This document shows positions 20,458 to 32,609 of a stretch of 64,000 nt of DNA, piece after piece. Source of the DNA: Paralithodes platypus (Eukaryota > Arthropoda > Malacostraca > Decapoda > Lithodidae); NCBI GenBank assembly GCA_032716605.1, contig CM064502.1, positions 57,995,949-58,059,948 on the forward strand, given 5' to 3'. Position numbers and translations under genes: made by a program. The notes below the pieces were generated by a model. That model had not been told where the DNA came from. It made no database searches and saw only the letters and a list, made by a program, of their open reading frames with translations. Position 1 is the first letter of the stretch; each line of letters starts with the position of its first letter.

Positions 20458-21258
20458 ATACCAAATATCACTCAAAACTTCGTGTGTACAATCGAAATGA
20501 CAATATACAAAAAAAAATGAATTATCCCACCAATTTACGTTTGTAAATTGATGGGATTATCAATTATATCATGCCAAGGTTTATAATAGTTTGTCTCTGT
20601 CAAGAATTAGTAATTATATAACTTTATTCTGTCAAAAATTGCCCAAACACTCAGCAAAATTGCCCCTCTCAGTGTGACTCCACTCATTTTCACACGGTCA
20701 GGCGGTCACGAGGTGACCCTTGCCGCTCCTTGATTCTCCAGCTACAGCAGCTCTGTCTGGGAACAAAATTGGTATAAATACAATAATGGATAAAATACTC
20801 TTCACAAATACATTTGTATTGTATAATATTGTAAATAAAAATGAATAATAACTGTGTGGGTGTCGAAAATTGCTCAACCAGCTTTCTTATGTCTCGCCTA
20901 CGCGCGTATATTGGATTATACATAGTCATGACTGTCATACAAATAATTGCAGTAGGTCTCGAATATACATTTAGATTGCATATTACTTCGAAATAAATAA
21001 GTAAACGTTTCTCTGGTGGCAATCTACCCTTTCGCAGGTGTAAGGAGACACCAGTCTATATTTAGCCCTCTATCACAACAGGCAATCTGCCTGTGTTGAC
21101 TCAGCACCGTCGCTGGTGGTCTATAAATATAGTACTTTATTTACAGTCAATGGCCTACATGTTTCTGTGGTACTTCACATGTGTCTAAAATGCAATGTCT
21201 GCTTGCATAAAAATGCAATTCTGAAGTCCATTTAGATGTACGACATACGCATGTCTCA

Positions 21259-21261
<3 letters not shown>

Positions 21262-21299
<38 letters not shown>
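21262..21299 (+). repeat. (CT)n microsatellite
   Basis: An uninterrupted CT dinucleotide run of about 38 bp within the non-coding 3' part of the piggyBac element. Confidence 0.9.
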
Positions 21300-21303
<4 letters not shown>

Positions 21304-21544
21304 CCTGACTCATGTTATTGTAGACCTGTTGATGGCAACGAACACCAGCCATCTGGTAGACATAAGGGTCAAAATACCAAACATCAATACGCCTGGGGCG
21401 CCTCCACAATTATCACTAAGCTGGTTATCTATCTAGAGATCTGCCTGACTTCCATCTCTCCACGACTCACTCACTCACTGCACCCCTGCATGCCTCCCTC
21501 CCACCCACCCACCCACCCCCAACCCCCCCTTTCAGGCTTCCGTC

Positions 21545-22115
21545 TGCTAGAAACACATTCACAATTTGCGTAAATATCGCATCAATTGGGCTATATGCGG
21601 TATATTCCTTGTTATATGGGACGCCTACATATGTACACGTCTTTATTATAGCATGAGAGTGCTCTAAATACAAGATTGACGTGATATTTATGGCGTAACA
21701 CACCCTCTCCCCCTTTCATTCCCACCACAACTCACTCACACCTTGGTTCACGCATAGAAACTCATTGATAATGTGCGTAAATATCGCATGAATTGGTTTA
21801 TATGCGGTATATATTTTGATATATGGCACGTATACATACGTACAAGTCTGTATTATAGCGTGACAGTGCTCTACGTACAAGATATACGTGATATGTATGG
21901 CGTAAACCACACTCTCAGCTCATAAATTGCCGCCAAACCTCCAACACATCTTCATTCCCGCCTAAATATTCTCTTATAATTCCCTTATATATTGCAATTT
22001 TTGGTCACTATGAGGCATATTCATTGTTATATGGGTGCCCTACACACGTATACATACTCTAAATAGCCTAAAAGGGCTCGAAAAAGGAGATATACGTGAT
22101 AATACGCGGTAACCC
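21545..22115 (+). repeat. Three ~180-bp direct repeats near the piggyBac right end
   Basis: Units at about 21545-21705, 21755-21905 and 21960-22115 share GCGTAAATATCGCAT, TATATGCGGTATAT, a TTGTTATATGGG-like block, and GTGATAT/GTGATAATACG then GGCGTAAC-like ends. The third is the most diverged. Subterminal position and repetition make them candidate binding or structural repeats. Confidence 0.65.
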
Positions 22116-22415
22116 ACCCCCTCCTCCCTCTCCTTCTATCCCCTGCGCGCGCGTAAATATTCGGCAGGGAAATCTCGCCGCTCGATGACAATCTAGCCGC
22201 GCGGTGCCATTCGCTCCACATTTTTCAACTACGGACCGTTCCCCTACCCCCCCCAGACATTTTTTGAGGGGTCAAATATATATGGGCCGATGCACGCAAA
22301 CATTCCCTACACGATGATGTACTTTTTATCGAAATTGGCAATAGGTCCCAAAATCATCATAGGTGCGCACAGTCTTACCCTGTAGAAAACCCCCTGTGCG
22401 CCGCGGAGAGGTTAA

Positions 22416-22889
22416 TTACCGGTAGGTTACTCTAAAAACCCAGCGGTAATTTTATTTTAACTTGATCTACTTTTCCTGAATGAGAAAATAATTAAGTTTT
22501 ATAACTGAAATTGGCTATTAATTTAATAGTTAATGCCTCGGAAACTCTTTGAATTATGGCTTTTTAGCGTTCATATGTGACTAGTCTTCTAAACATTTAC
22601 AGGTCCCGGCATTAAAATATATATATTTTTCGCTAAAAAAACCGTACCGGTGCCGTCCTTTTAACTTTATTGTAGCTACTAGATTTTAGTGCCAATAGCA
22701 ATTTAATCGGGGAACTGTTATTTGTAAAAGAAAACGAAAGAGAACGTGATGCTGATTTTTTAATAAGGAAAAAGTTTAATAAGTGAAATGTGCAACAAAA
22801 ACAGAATAGTGGTGCCGTTGAACGCAAAGACCACGTGGGTTTGGTTCGTTCCGTCCCTTTTAACCGACAGCGCTTGTCAATGTCAAACA
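22416..22889. other. Unassigned spacer
   Basis: AT-rich with no recognised gene; a CGTACCGGTGCCG stretch near 22644 resembles the short CCGGTAC-rich words common across the window. Confidence 0.4.
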
Positions 22890-23650
22890 ACGAATGCGCT
22901 TCCGGCCTCTGCTCCTGTTTGCTGTAAGTTTTGTTAAGTCTTGAGAATCCTGACTCGTTTTGACAGATTCTGGATGTCCTTTGACTATTATAGATTGCTT
23001 AGGAAGCCTAAGGAAGGGTCTATGGGAATTAAAAGGGTAAAGATTGGCATAATCAACCCTTCGACGTAGTCTGCCATGATCCATATAGGCTAGCCTAGCC
23101 GGTATATTTTCAGATTGCCACATGTGACATGCAAGAGATATCTTAATGTTTGTAACTTTGTCTTTATGACTTACATAATGTGTATGTCTCTAGCCTACCT
23201 GCGGAAATAAAATTATATCTTATAGCCTAGACTGGGTTAAATATGGGAAAGGCGGCCATCTTTAATCTGTGATTCTCACGCATGCGCAGAAGACAGGATT
23301 TGGTGCTGCGCAGCTGCAAACAAGGCCTCCCAAATAAAGCTTCCGGTCTCTGCTCTTGTTTTTTGCAAGTTTTGTTAACCCCTTTGGAGTTCTGACGCTT
23401 TTTGACAGATTCTGAATGTCCTTTGACTATAATAGATCGCTTAGGAAGAGTCTATGGGAATTAAAAGGGTAAAGATTGGGCCAGGCCAGATTAAACTCCA
23501 AGACTGAGTCTGACATTCATATAGCCTAGCTCAGCCAGTATTTTTTTTCAGATTTGACACCTGCACGAGGTATCTATAATCTTTGTAATAGTCCTATGTT
23601 ATGACTTCCATAATTTCTAGCCTACAAATTTAAATGGTAATTGTTTAGTG
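22890..23650 (+). repeat. Tandem duplication of a ~440-bp segment
   Basis: About 22890-23270 and 23337-23650 align through GCTTCCGG, TCTGCTC and TTTTGACAGATTCTG to GGAATTAAAAGGGTAAAGAT and on to ATATAGCCTAGC-like sequence. A short third match (ATATGGGAAAGGCGGC) recurs at about 24020. No coding frame is conserved between the copies. Confidence 0.65.
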
Positions 23651-24447
23651 TATGGCCTAAAGAAAATTGATTTTTGAGCACAGACTAAACCAAATGTTCA
23701 CTACTGTATTTACATAGCTGGTCATTAACCTAACCTAAGGTATCCTGGGGCTGCTGCCCCCAGACCCCCGCTGGTCTTGGGTTGAAAAATGATAAAACGT
23801 ATATCTCTTACCTCATTATTCAAAGTTTTGTATTTGGTTTAGGCTAATAGGCCTATACACTTCCCAAGTCATTTGAACAGTTCTATTGCTTCTATATATC
23901 ATATAATACACCATAGAATACTACGTGGTCAATAACTAGAAAAAGAGGACTTCGATTAAACAATTACGATTTAAATAGGCCTACCTGCGAAAATAGAAAT
24001 GTCTAGGCTACTGGGTTAAATATGGGAAAGGCGGCTATCTTTAATCGGGTGGAGATATAATTGCCCAGGCTAGGCGTAGCCTAATGACAAAATATGGAAA
24101 TTGTTTATGGGGTAGGCCTATGGCCAAAAAGTATTTCTGAATCTGCAACAAAGTAAAAATGCGTTAGGCCTAACACTAAATCCGGGGGGGCCTCGTATGA
24201 TCCCGATCGCTGTGTACGGGGCCCATTTGGTACAGTCTATCTACATAATTCAGTATACTGATTGAGACTACCTAGAGCAGTCTATTTTTTTGCAAATTTT
24301 AGAACTTTTTGTCTGTAGCCTAGATTTGGTGTAGAATGCCGTTGAGATGACATTGCTAAAACTCGTGGTTGCTGTGTTATGATTTTAGCGGGGATTTTTA
24401 ACCGCACATTTTGACTTATGGGGCCTCCTGGATTAGCCTAGGCCTAC

Positions 24448-24501
<54 letters not shown>

Positions 24502-24806
24502 CCTAGGAGGCCTTCCGTATAACGGCGTTACGCAATAGATAGGCCTAGATAGCCTCTTATAAAGGCCTAAAATCTAATTAATGACTTTTTAAAAAAATAA
24601 GAAACCGTGTTTTGTTTGGAAAACGCGCACATGTTAAAAGGAAATTTTACCGGCTAGCCTAGGCTATACACTTCAAAATATTTATAAATACACTTTCACA
24701 ACCCATGATTTGTTGCTATTCTGTTGCCCCTAATAGGTTAATATTAGCCTAGGCCAGTTCGTAGTAGACTTGGTATGGTTTGATGCTCGGAAATTTATAT
24801 TTTACT
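23651..24806. other. AT-rich spacer with a long poly(T) tract
   Basis: No gene recognised. A run of about 47 T occupies 24452-24498. It could be the tail of an inverted poly(A) retroelement, but no element body was identified next to it. Confidence 0.5.
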
Positions 24807-25224
24807 TTAACCCGTGGAGCCCCGGCTAGTTTTGTGATGTTTGTTCACCAGAACCCGGCCGGTTTTCAAAAAATGGTTTTATTCCAGAAACAATAGCGAA
24901 TGGGTTAGGAATGAAGGAAAAACCGCTCAAAAAGCTTACAAAATGGTCCTACAGAGCCCCTGAAAACTTATTTTACAAAAGTAAAAAATTGAAGGCAATT
25001 ACCCCAAAAAACCAGGTTATTGCGCGCTCACACGCACGCACGTGGACTTTGAGAGTTTTCAACCATTGGCACGGTTGCGTGGGATACGTACACGGTTCCC
25101 ATACAAATCTGAGCCCTCTTGAGTGGCTACACCTGAGGTTACGGTCGGCGCAATTAGGGTGACGCGTCAGGCGCGTCTCTGGGGCTGTGCGTTGCAGACG
25201 CGTCGCTGGGGCTGTACGGGTTAA
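24807..25224. mobile_element. TTAA-flanked MITE, family B (copy 1)
   Basis: TTAA at 24807-24810 and 25221-25224. The ends CCCGTGGAGCCCCGGC and, inverted, CCCGTACAGCCCCAGC match at 13 of 16 positions. Just inside the right end lie GACGCGTC motifs around GGGGCTGTGCG. The copy at 28848-29294 is in the opposite orientation, and 54651 onward has the same right end joined to a piggyBac-type zinc domain, so this family is probably piggyBac-derived. Confidence 0.8.
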
Positions 25225-25668
25225 ATTGATGCAATGGATTACTGTTCACCTCTGTGGGGTGGAAGTGGAGTGGTTGCATTGAGGCAGTTGGACAAAATTC
25301 AAAATAAAGCTATTAGATTAATCAATAACCCTGCAATCACACAGGACCTTCCTACATTATCCATACGAAGAAACGTTGCATCCCTTGCATTATTCTACAG
25401 ATATTTTCACAGCAATTGTTCCGAGGAACTTGCTTCAATTGTGCCGCCTCTCCACATCTTTCCCCGTAGAACTAGGGCAGCTGAGAGCGCCCATGAATTT
25501 ACACTTTCTCCTCCACAATGCAGAACTTCTGCTTATCAGAATTCATTTATTCCCAGAGCTACTACTCTTTGGAATTCACTTCCCTCTAATTGCTTTCCAC
25601 AAACTTACAATCTACAAATGTTTAAATCCAGTTGTTACAAACACTTTATGAATGGAGGATGCCTTTAG
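25225..25668 (+). pseudogene. LINE ORF2 C-terminal fragment
   Basis: The frame is open from 25225 to the stop ending at 25668, about 147 codons: MDYCSPLWGG, LDKIQNKAIRLINNP, SLALFYRYFH, then an AYQNSFIPRATTLWNSLPSN block. This is the thumb/post-RT region common to CR1- and Jockey-type LINEs. The catalytic domain is missing (5' truncation). Its start coincides exactly with the right TTAA of the MITE, so either the MITE inserted at the truncated edge or the LINE inserted there. A 3' UTR with an A-rich stretch continues to about 25740. Confidence 0.8.
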
Positions 25669-25740
25669 GCACATGGACCTTTTTGTTTTATCTGTGTTTT
25701 TCCTTCCTCCGTTCATTGTCTCTTAAACAAAAAAAAATGT

Positions 25741-28700
25741 ATAAGTATTAAACTTTCACTAAAGTGAGACTTTTCAGTCAGGGTTTGACTGTACCCCCGA
25801 AACTCCCGTTTTCTGTAAGCCCATTTTCTTTGGACGCATGACTTGTGTTGTTTTCGCTCTTCCGCAGTACTTTTTAGTGATTTTATGATGAGTTAAGGAA
25901 AAGTATATATGGCAGCTATGGCTGCCTTTGGGTTGTGTGATTGTGTAGATGGTTGAGAGTTAACTTTGTAATTATTTAAGTCGGCCTTCCGCTTGCTGTA
26001 CTAGTAAGTTAAATTCATAGGTCTATCTATTGCCGGACGCCTTACTCCCCTTACGAGGGTGGTCATACACAGAATGCCCCCAAGTGGACCTATTCCCCGT
26101 GAGAGGGACAACCCGAGCCAGTTTAGTGAAGGACTTGCAGGATTGACCACTCAATTTAGGATCCGTCCGACTCAGAGGCCCTCTATGTATCTTGTTAGCA
26201 CTATTTTTCTACAGTGGTGTTTGGGTAATCCATCCACTAACCTGCCTTACCCTTAGGTAAGCAGTACGGATTTGTATCAAGTTTACTCCCCTAGATGGGT
26301 TGCCAACCAAGGCTGACTAGTCTCATCCACCCGGATTTGTATAAGGTGGTCTCCCCTAGATGAGTTGCCGACCAAGGTGTTCATATTTATTACCCATTAA
26401 CCTAATTTCTGGAAGTTAAAACCAAGGCTTATGCGAAAATTTCTTAAATTTTAGGCTGTTACTTTGACATGGCCTATCTCATAGCTGGTGTGGCTGCTTT
26501 ATATTTTACTCCATTCCACACCATACGAATTGGCATTAAACCCATACACTGTCCTGCAGTACTTAAATTCACAACAGAAATGCTAAATTTGATTTAGCCT
26601 ATTATTTGGTCCGATGATGCTCTGGACTTGGCTCAAATGTGCCGCTGCTCTTTTAGTATACAGGCATATTGCCATCTTTATTTAAATTACTCTTTTGGTC
26701 TGAATCGCATTCCCGTCTAGGCTAGGGTACTGTATTTTAACGGCCGTGGAATACAATAATAGGCAGTGTGGCAAAATTTGCCCATTTTCTTTGATCCCAA
26801 ACTAGCATCTGAAAAATATTGATACTGTACAGAATGTGGCTGCTGGCACTTTTTCTAAACCCTTGCTATGATGTTAAAACTACCGGTACAGTATTAAATA
26901 TCGCCTGATTTGAAGTTCAAATGCGGCTGAAAATCGGTTACTCTCCAACTTTCGCGAGGGAAACTTAAAGTCTCGGTCTAAAAAATATTGTTCATAAAAT
27001 GACTGTTATTGAGGGGTACCAGTACTTAACCCAAGGTCTGCAATGGTCCTTCCGGTAGCATGGTATTTAAACCTGTGTAAAACCAACTCTTCAAATACCG
27101 TGCCAGTGCTTGGAAATTTATCAAAAGAGTGATTCATGGAAAGTAGTGGAATCTCTCCGTACCATATCCTTCACTCCTCCCCCTCAGTTATACCCCAACC
27201 TCCATTTTTTTTTGTGCCAGGTTCTAGCAGTTCTTGGGTTAAATTGTGAAATGCTCTGGTACAGTAGGGGTGAGGAAGGGTAGGCCTATATGGAAGTCTT
27301 GAGGGTTAATTTAGATAGTCTTTACCCTTCTAATTCCCACAGATCCTTTGAGCTGCATATAATGGTCAAATGATTTCCATAATAATTTTTTTTAATCTTC
27401 AAAGGGATAAAAATTTACCATAATCAAACTTCTAGCCGAATTAGACTTCTCTTTTATCAATAAAAGTACTGTACTGGTAACTTTCCAATTGGCTCGAGGG
27501 GGTAGGTAAAGACCTGTAGGCTGAACCCAGATTTAAGGGAATTTTTAATATATTTTTTAATCGCCTTCTCCCATATGTTTAACCCTTGTCTATCGAGGCC
27601 CGACTAAAGTCAGTGTGCTAAATATTGGCTCTGAGAGAGACTAGCGACGGGAGGAGCCTGGGTTACCTCATGACGGCCGCCGTGGACCGACTGTGATTTA
27701 CTCCACTTACATCCACCCTTACTCCCTCGCTACATACGTAATTATATAAAGAAATTACCGTATTTTAGCTATTTTGCCCTTCGGTAGCACGATCGTTGCA
27801 AGACCACCAGTGGTCGTAAAAGGATGGTTCGGGTGTCATTGGAAAGCTCAATTTATGCCCTTTCAGGGATACATACTTTTATTACGCTCTGGGTGTTGTT
27901 TATGCATGAAAAAGAGCACGGAAAAAACTCCATTCATGTTATAAAAAAAAACTGCTGGGCGGCACGGTGAAATATACTCCACCACCCGCTCTTTGAGCAT
28001 TAAAGCCCATTACTTGTTGAGATTTTAAGAAATTCGCCCCATTAGTTTGGCAAAGATTTTTCCGCCATGGTTTTCAATTTTGAGACAATGCCATTTGAGT
28101 GATTTTTTTTTGTTGGCAAGCAATGGCGAGCATGTAATACAGGAAGTTTTCTACCAAAATTTGTTATTTATCTAGAAAGGTGCTATTAATTAAGCTTGGC
28201 GGTCTAGGGAGCAAACTAAAATCCTCACCTTTAGTATACCAGTAACTCTTATCAATCTTTAAACACAATCGGGTCAAATTTCTTATGTTTGAATACTGTA
28301 CTGGAAGACAACCCGAAAAACTATTTTCTTGCCTCAAAATTACCAGCAAGTCTCCCCTCTTGGGGAACTCGCCCCGCTCCGAACTTGCCCAGTTCATATT
28401 CCCTGAACCTAGCCAAACTAACAAAGCCTAACCTAACCAGGGTGTCAACGGAAAGGGTAGATTAATTTTAGTATTTAATTTTATATAAAAATTTAAATTT
28501 AAAGCTTAAAAAAACTATTCTGGTTAAATTTTCTGTAGAAGTTGTATACAGTAATAGCAAAAAAATGCTAGCATTTGATATTTATTAATATTCCTTTAAA
28601 TCTTCTAACAATATTGCTCATCTTTGACACCCTGACCTAACCCACTAGTGGGAGGGGCGGTATCTTTAGATGGTTAGATACAGTAATGGGTGAACACTAA

Positions 28701-28847
28701 TTTCCGGGGTGGGGGGGAGGGGTTTACATGAACAGGGAAAGTTTACTAAAACTGGGCATTGGTTGTAAAAATGTGGGCTAGTTTTTTTTTTATTTAATTT
28801 TTTTTTTTTCGAGACTTTTCCAGTACCGGTATCCTTGGGTCATGACA
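25741..28847. other. Intergenic region with minor repeats
   Basis: No gene recognised. About 26266-26320 and 26331-26380 are direct copies (GGATTTGTAT ... CTCCCCTAGATG ... GTTGCC). A GC-richer patch near 26030-26260 ends in TTTTTCTACAG but has no convincing coding frame. A TTAACCCTTG motif near 27583 resembles a MITE end, but no partner end was found. Confidence 0.45.
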
Positions 28848-29294
28848 TTAACCCGTACAGCCCCAGCGACGCGCCTGACGCGTCGGCGATGTATGTAACG
28901 CACAGCCCCAGAGACGCGCCTGGCGCGTCACCCTAATTGCGCCGACCGTAACCTCAGGTGTAGCCACTCAAGGGGGCTCAGATTTGTATGGGAACTGTGT
29001 ACGTATCCCACGCAACCGTGCCGATGGTTGAAAACTCTCAAAGTCCACGTGCGTGCGCGCGAGCGCGCAATAACCTGTTTTTTTTGGGATAATTGCCTTC
29101 AATTTTTTACTCTTGTAAAATCCGTTTTCGGGGGCTCTGTAGGACCATTTTTTAAGCTTTTTGAGCGGTTTTTCGTGGTTTTTCCTTCATTCCTAACCCA
29201 TTCGCTATTGTTTCTGGAATAAAACCATTTTTTGAAAACCGGCCGGGTTCTGGTGCGCAAACATTACAAAACTAGCCGGGGCTCCACGGGTTAA
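28848..29294. mobile_element. TTAA-flanked MITE, family B (copy 2, inverted)
   Basis: TTAA at 28848-28851 and 29291-29294. The sequence is the reverse complement of copy 1 along its whole length, including ACCTCAGGTGTAGCCACTCA and AACCGGCCGGGTTCTGG. The GC-rich end with repeated GACGCG motifs is best preserved here. Confidence 0.8.
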
Positions 29295-32200
29295 GGGGGG
29301 TAGGGTTTATCTTTATACAGTAATAGTTTCCTCCCAAGACCTCCAAACTTTAAAAAAAACAAAAAAAAAAAACGGTAATTTTCCGCTTGCCAGGATAAAA
29401 TCGCCACCTAAATGGCACTAGAAGTTCTTAAAATTGAGTGTTAATCTCTTGACTAATGGGGCTAAAAGTGAAGGGATTCCACAAAAACTATCTTCATTAA
29501 ATTAAAAAATTTGTTTAATGTTTTTAACATTTTTGAGGAATTAGTTTGTCCCACTAGGCTAGCAAAAATTTGGCCCCAGACTTCTTTCAAACTAAAAACA
29601 CAATGCCCACCCAGACCCTATTTGTAAATTTTTCAAAAGTGTAATATCACTGCTGAAGGCCGAATTTAAGTTGGTCTCCCTATCGCTCGACTGAAAATAG
29701 AAAGTGAATGGAATGAAGTCTTATCACCAAACTAATGTTGAAATGTCTGTCCCCAAACTAATGGAGCGAAAAAGGAGTTCCGGAACGACTTCCCTCCGAT
29801 CTAACTGCAAAGGGTATTTTAACAGTTCGGTTCCAAATCTTACGCATAGTACCGGTATTTTATATTTTTGCCACACTCTGTAGCCTAATTCCCGAGAAGG
29901 GGTGGCCATGAATATTGGAAGTTTGTTATGAATCGCTAGGTAAAGTTGCCCAGGCTTTAAATCTACCAATAACCTATTGAAGGTGAGGGCTCGATCTGCC
30001 GAAGTTCTACGGACTATGTCTCGACTAATGATTGTAAAGCTTATTTTTTCAGTTCGGTTCAGAATAGTGCACGTAGTATTTTTTTATTTTTTGTTGTCTT
30101 TTAAATTACGGTAACCCCTTCTGTACTGGCAACATTTAGTTTATATTCTAGCTATAGCCATTTTTTTTGCAGTTTCAGAAAGATCTGTGGTAGTAAGAAG
30201 GGTAAAGGGAGATTAGTTGAAAGCCTGTTTACTGTATTGATAGAGGCACTTTTATAAACTGAATAAAATCTAATGGTACCAGTTTGTTACCAGAATTAAG
30301 TTTAGGACAACTCGGAACTGAAAGTGTTAATGGTTAGCCTATCAGGAGTACCACTTGTATTAATTATTTTCATTGATTTCATTAGTTATGTTTATTTTAA
30401 AATTGGTGAGTGTGAAACTATGAAAGTACAGTACCATAATCCGGCTGTCGAACTAGATCTATTACCTTGGTCAAAATTACTGAATACTGGTACAGTTAAA
30501 TGGATGATGGTCAAGACTTTACCCCTTGTGTAGTTGGAAATGCACATATTTTATTCTAGCCTTCTGTAGACTATTGTATTTTGTGCCATTAAAGGAGGAT
30601 CTGTGGTAGTAAACTATTATGGAAACAGTTAAAAGCCTGTTAATTGCTAGAGGCCTTTTAAACTGAATGTAATATTAGATTAAGAAATATGACTACACTA
30701 TCTTTAATTTTAAAAAACTGAAGAGCGAGATGGCTCTGAACAGGGCTGCCTAGAATGCTGGAATTAGGTTGAGAGACTGGAAGTTCGCTGATGTAGAGCA
30801 ATTCTTTAAATTTGTTTGTAAAGTATCTTACAACCTGTGGGAAGGATACCACCAACCCTTTCTCTAATAAAATAGCAATGCGGTTTTGTGATAAAGAACT
30901 AAATCTCTTTCACCTTCAGAAAGCTCTCCTTGTTTACGTTCATACCACTTTAGTGAGGTTGTAAAATATGGCTTAATGGTACTGTATAATGGTTAGTGTT
31001 TAAAATCTGATAACCTAGATTAGAATCCCGGTGGATCACATGCTTTCCTTAATTTAATTGGGAGGAGTTTGGTGTTGGAGTGAAATTAATATATTTGACT
31101 AAAGTATATACCCATAGCCTACAGTAATGCACTTGCGTTTTGGAAATGGAATTTTTTGGGGGATATTAACCCTCTCACTGGGCATTACTAGAGTTCTATA
31201 TATCTATTGTCAGACACGGTGATCCCCGAAGGAGTGGCCACGAACGAAACACCCCCATACACCCCTGTCCCCCAGTCAGTCGACGCCCCTTCTCCCATCC
31301 AGCACTGCCTTCATTCCATCCTTCAAAGTCTCTCGGTTTACCTCTCCCTCTGTCCTTAACACCTCGCTTTCGTACACCTGCCCTTCTCTCTTCCCATACG
31401 TTCATATGGTTTATTACTAGAGTTAATTGCAGTATATATTTTTTTTATAAAGTATATCCTGGCCGATCCAGCATTGCTTTGCTTCTCGGTTTCTTCGGAA
31501 ATACGGTATTGCATTCTATATACTGTAGGCCTACTGTAAATACGTATTCCAAGTTTTAGGTTTTGGCATGAGTATGCTGTCGGACCAAAAATTTGTAATT
31601 ATTTTTTAGTACCGGTATAAGAATTACTAGTTATAAATTTTATTTATCTATTTACTCCGGCCCAATCCCCCTTTTTTTAACTGTAGCCTATACTTATAAT
31701 CGCGTATAAGAATATAAACTTCTAAATGTCTCAAATTTATGGAGAACATTTTTTATCCTTGCATAATTTAACGGACTATTTTTAACTGAAAACTTAAATG
31801 ACCAGTGTTTTTTGTTGGGAGTACTGTACTATAATTGTGTATGCCCTTGCCATTTCTATCCAATTTCTCCCGTAAATAATTTAATTAATATGAATCTTTT
31901 AATCTCAAATTTTAATGAGTGATCGTGGAAAATTTCGCTTTATGCCCGCATTTCACTTCACTATGCGGCTTAAAATGTTGGACTTATGGCAATATATAAA
32001 GGAACTTAAACTTTAAGCAAGAACAAAGTCTATCACTAAAAAAGTTATAAGAATATTTTGATATGCGTATACAGTATACCGGTAATGTACCAGTGGCAGT
32101 TGGAACTTGTTTAAAAATATGAAGGCTTTCCTTAGGAGTATCGGACAATTTCCTAACTACAAATGATTATATCAAAGCACTTCTGTCTTTCTATACTGTA

Positions 32201-32609
32201 TATTGTACTATTGGATTCCAATCGCATATGGACACATTGTACATAGTAGATATTCCAAAAAATAATAGATCAAAGACTTTCCTATTTGGAGGGATAAAAT
32301 AAGAAAGTCTGAAGCTTTTGTTTTTGGCGTAAGTGTTGCGAGTTCTCACTGAATTCCTTGCTTCTTAAACGGAGACTGAGATTAACGTCCTTGGGTGATT
32401 TGTCTATTGTTTTAAAAGCCACGTTTAGAGGGGGTAAAAGACGCTAGTGCATTTTCTGGCGAACGAAAGTTATCATAGGCTATGCAAAAAGGTCTTTAAT
32501 TATTCTGGAGATTACAGTAGCCTTTGAGCCAGTTCTATTTATACTGTATTGTATATACCGGTAAACAATTTGCTTCAGTTTAGCTAGTTATGTTTCTGAA
32601 GATGAGAGT
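29295..32609. other. AT-rich intergenic region with a SINE
   Basis: No gene recognised. About 30984-31090 matches SINE family C (TGTTTAAAATCTGATAACCT, AGAATCCCGGTGGATCACAT, then GGTGTTGGAGTGAAATTAAT), also at 63106-63232. A GC-richer patch at 31196-31405 starts just after a TTAACCCTCTCACTGGGC-like MITE end; no closing end was located. Confidence 0.5.

Larger units (their letters stand above)
16669..22415 (+). mobile_element. Apparently complete autonomous piggyBac element
   Basis: TTAA at 16669-16672 and 22412-22415 brackets about 5.74 kb. The left end CCCGGGAGCTGCGGGTAGAC and the right end (inverted) CCTCTCCGCGGCGCACAGGG each match the ends of the shorter MITEs at 10918-11531 and 55713-56388, which independently supports both borders. 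Inside are subterminal repeats, one long intact transposase frame with polyadenylation signals, and 2.2 kb of non-coding 3' sequence with a hairpin, a tRNA-like segment, a (CT)n tract and three direct repeats. Known piggyBac elements are usually shorter (2-3 kb), so later insertions into the 3' region are possible. Confidence 0.8.

Noticed and set aside
24452..24498. Retroelement poly(A) tail (minus strand)
   Set aside because: No element body or target duplication was found beside the T tract; a slippage-prone homopolymer is sufficient explanation.
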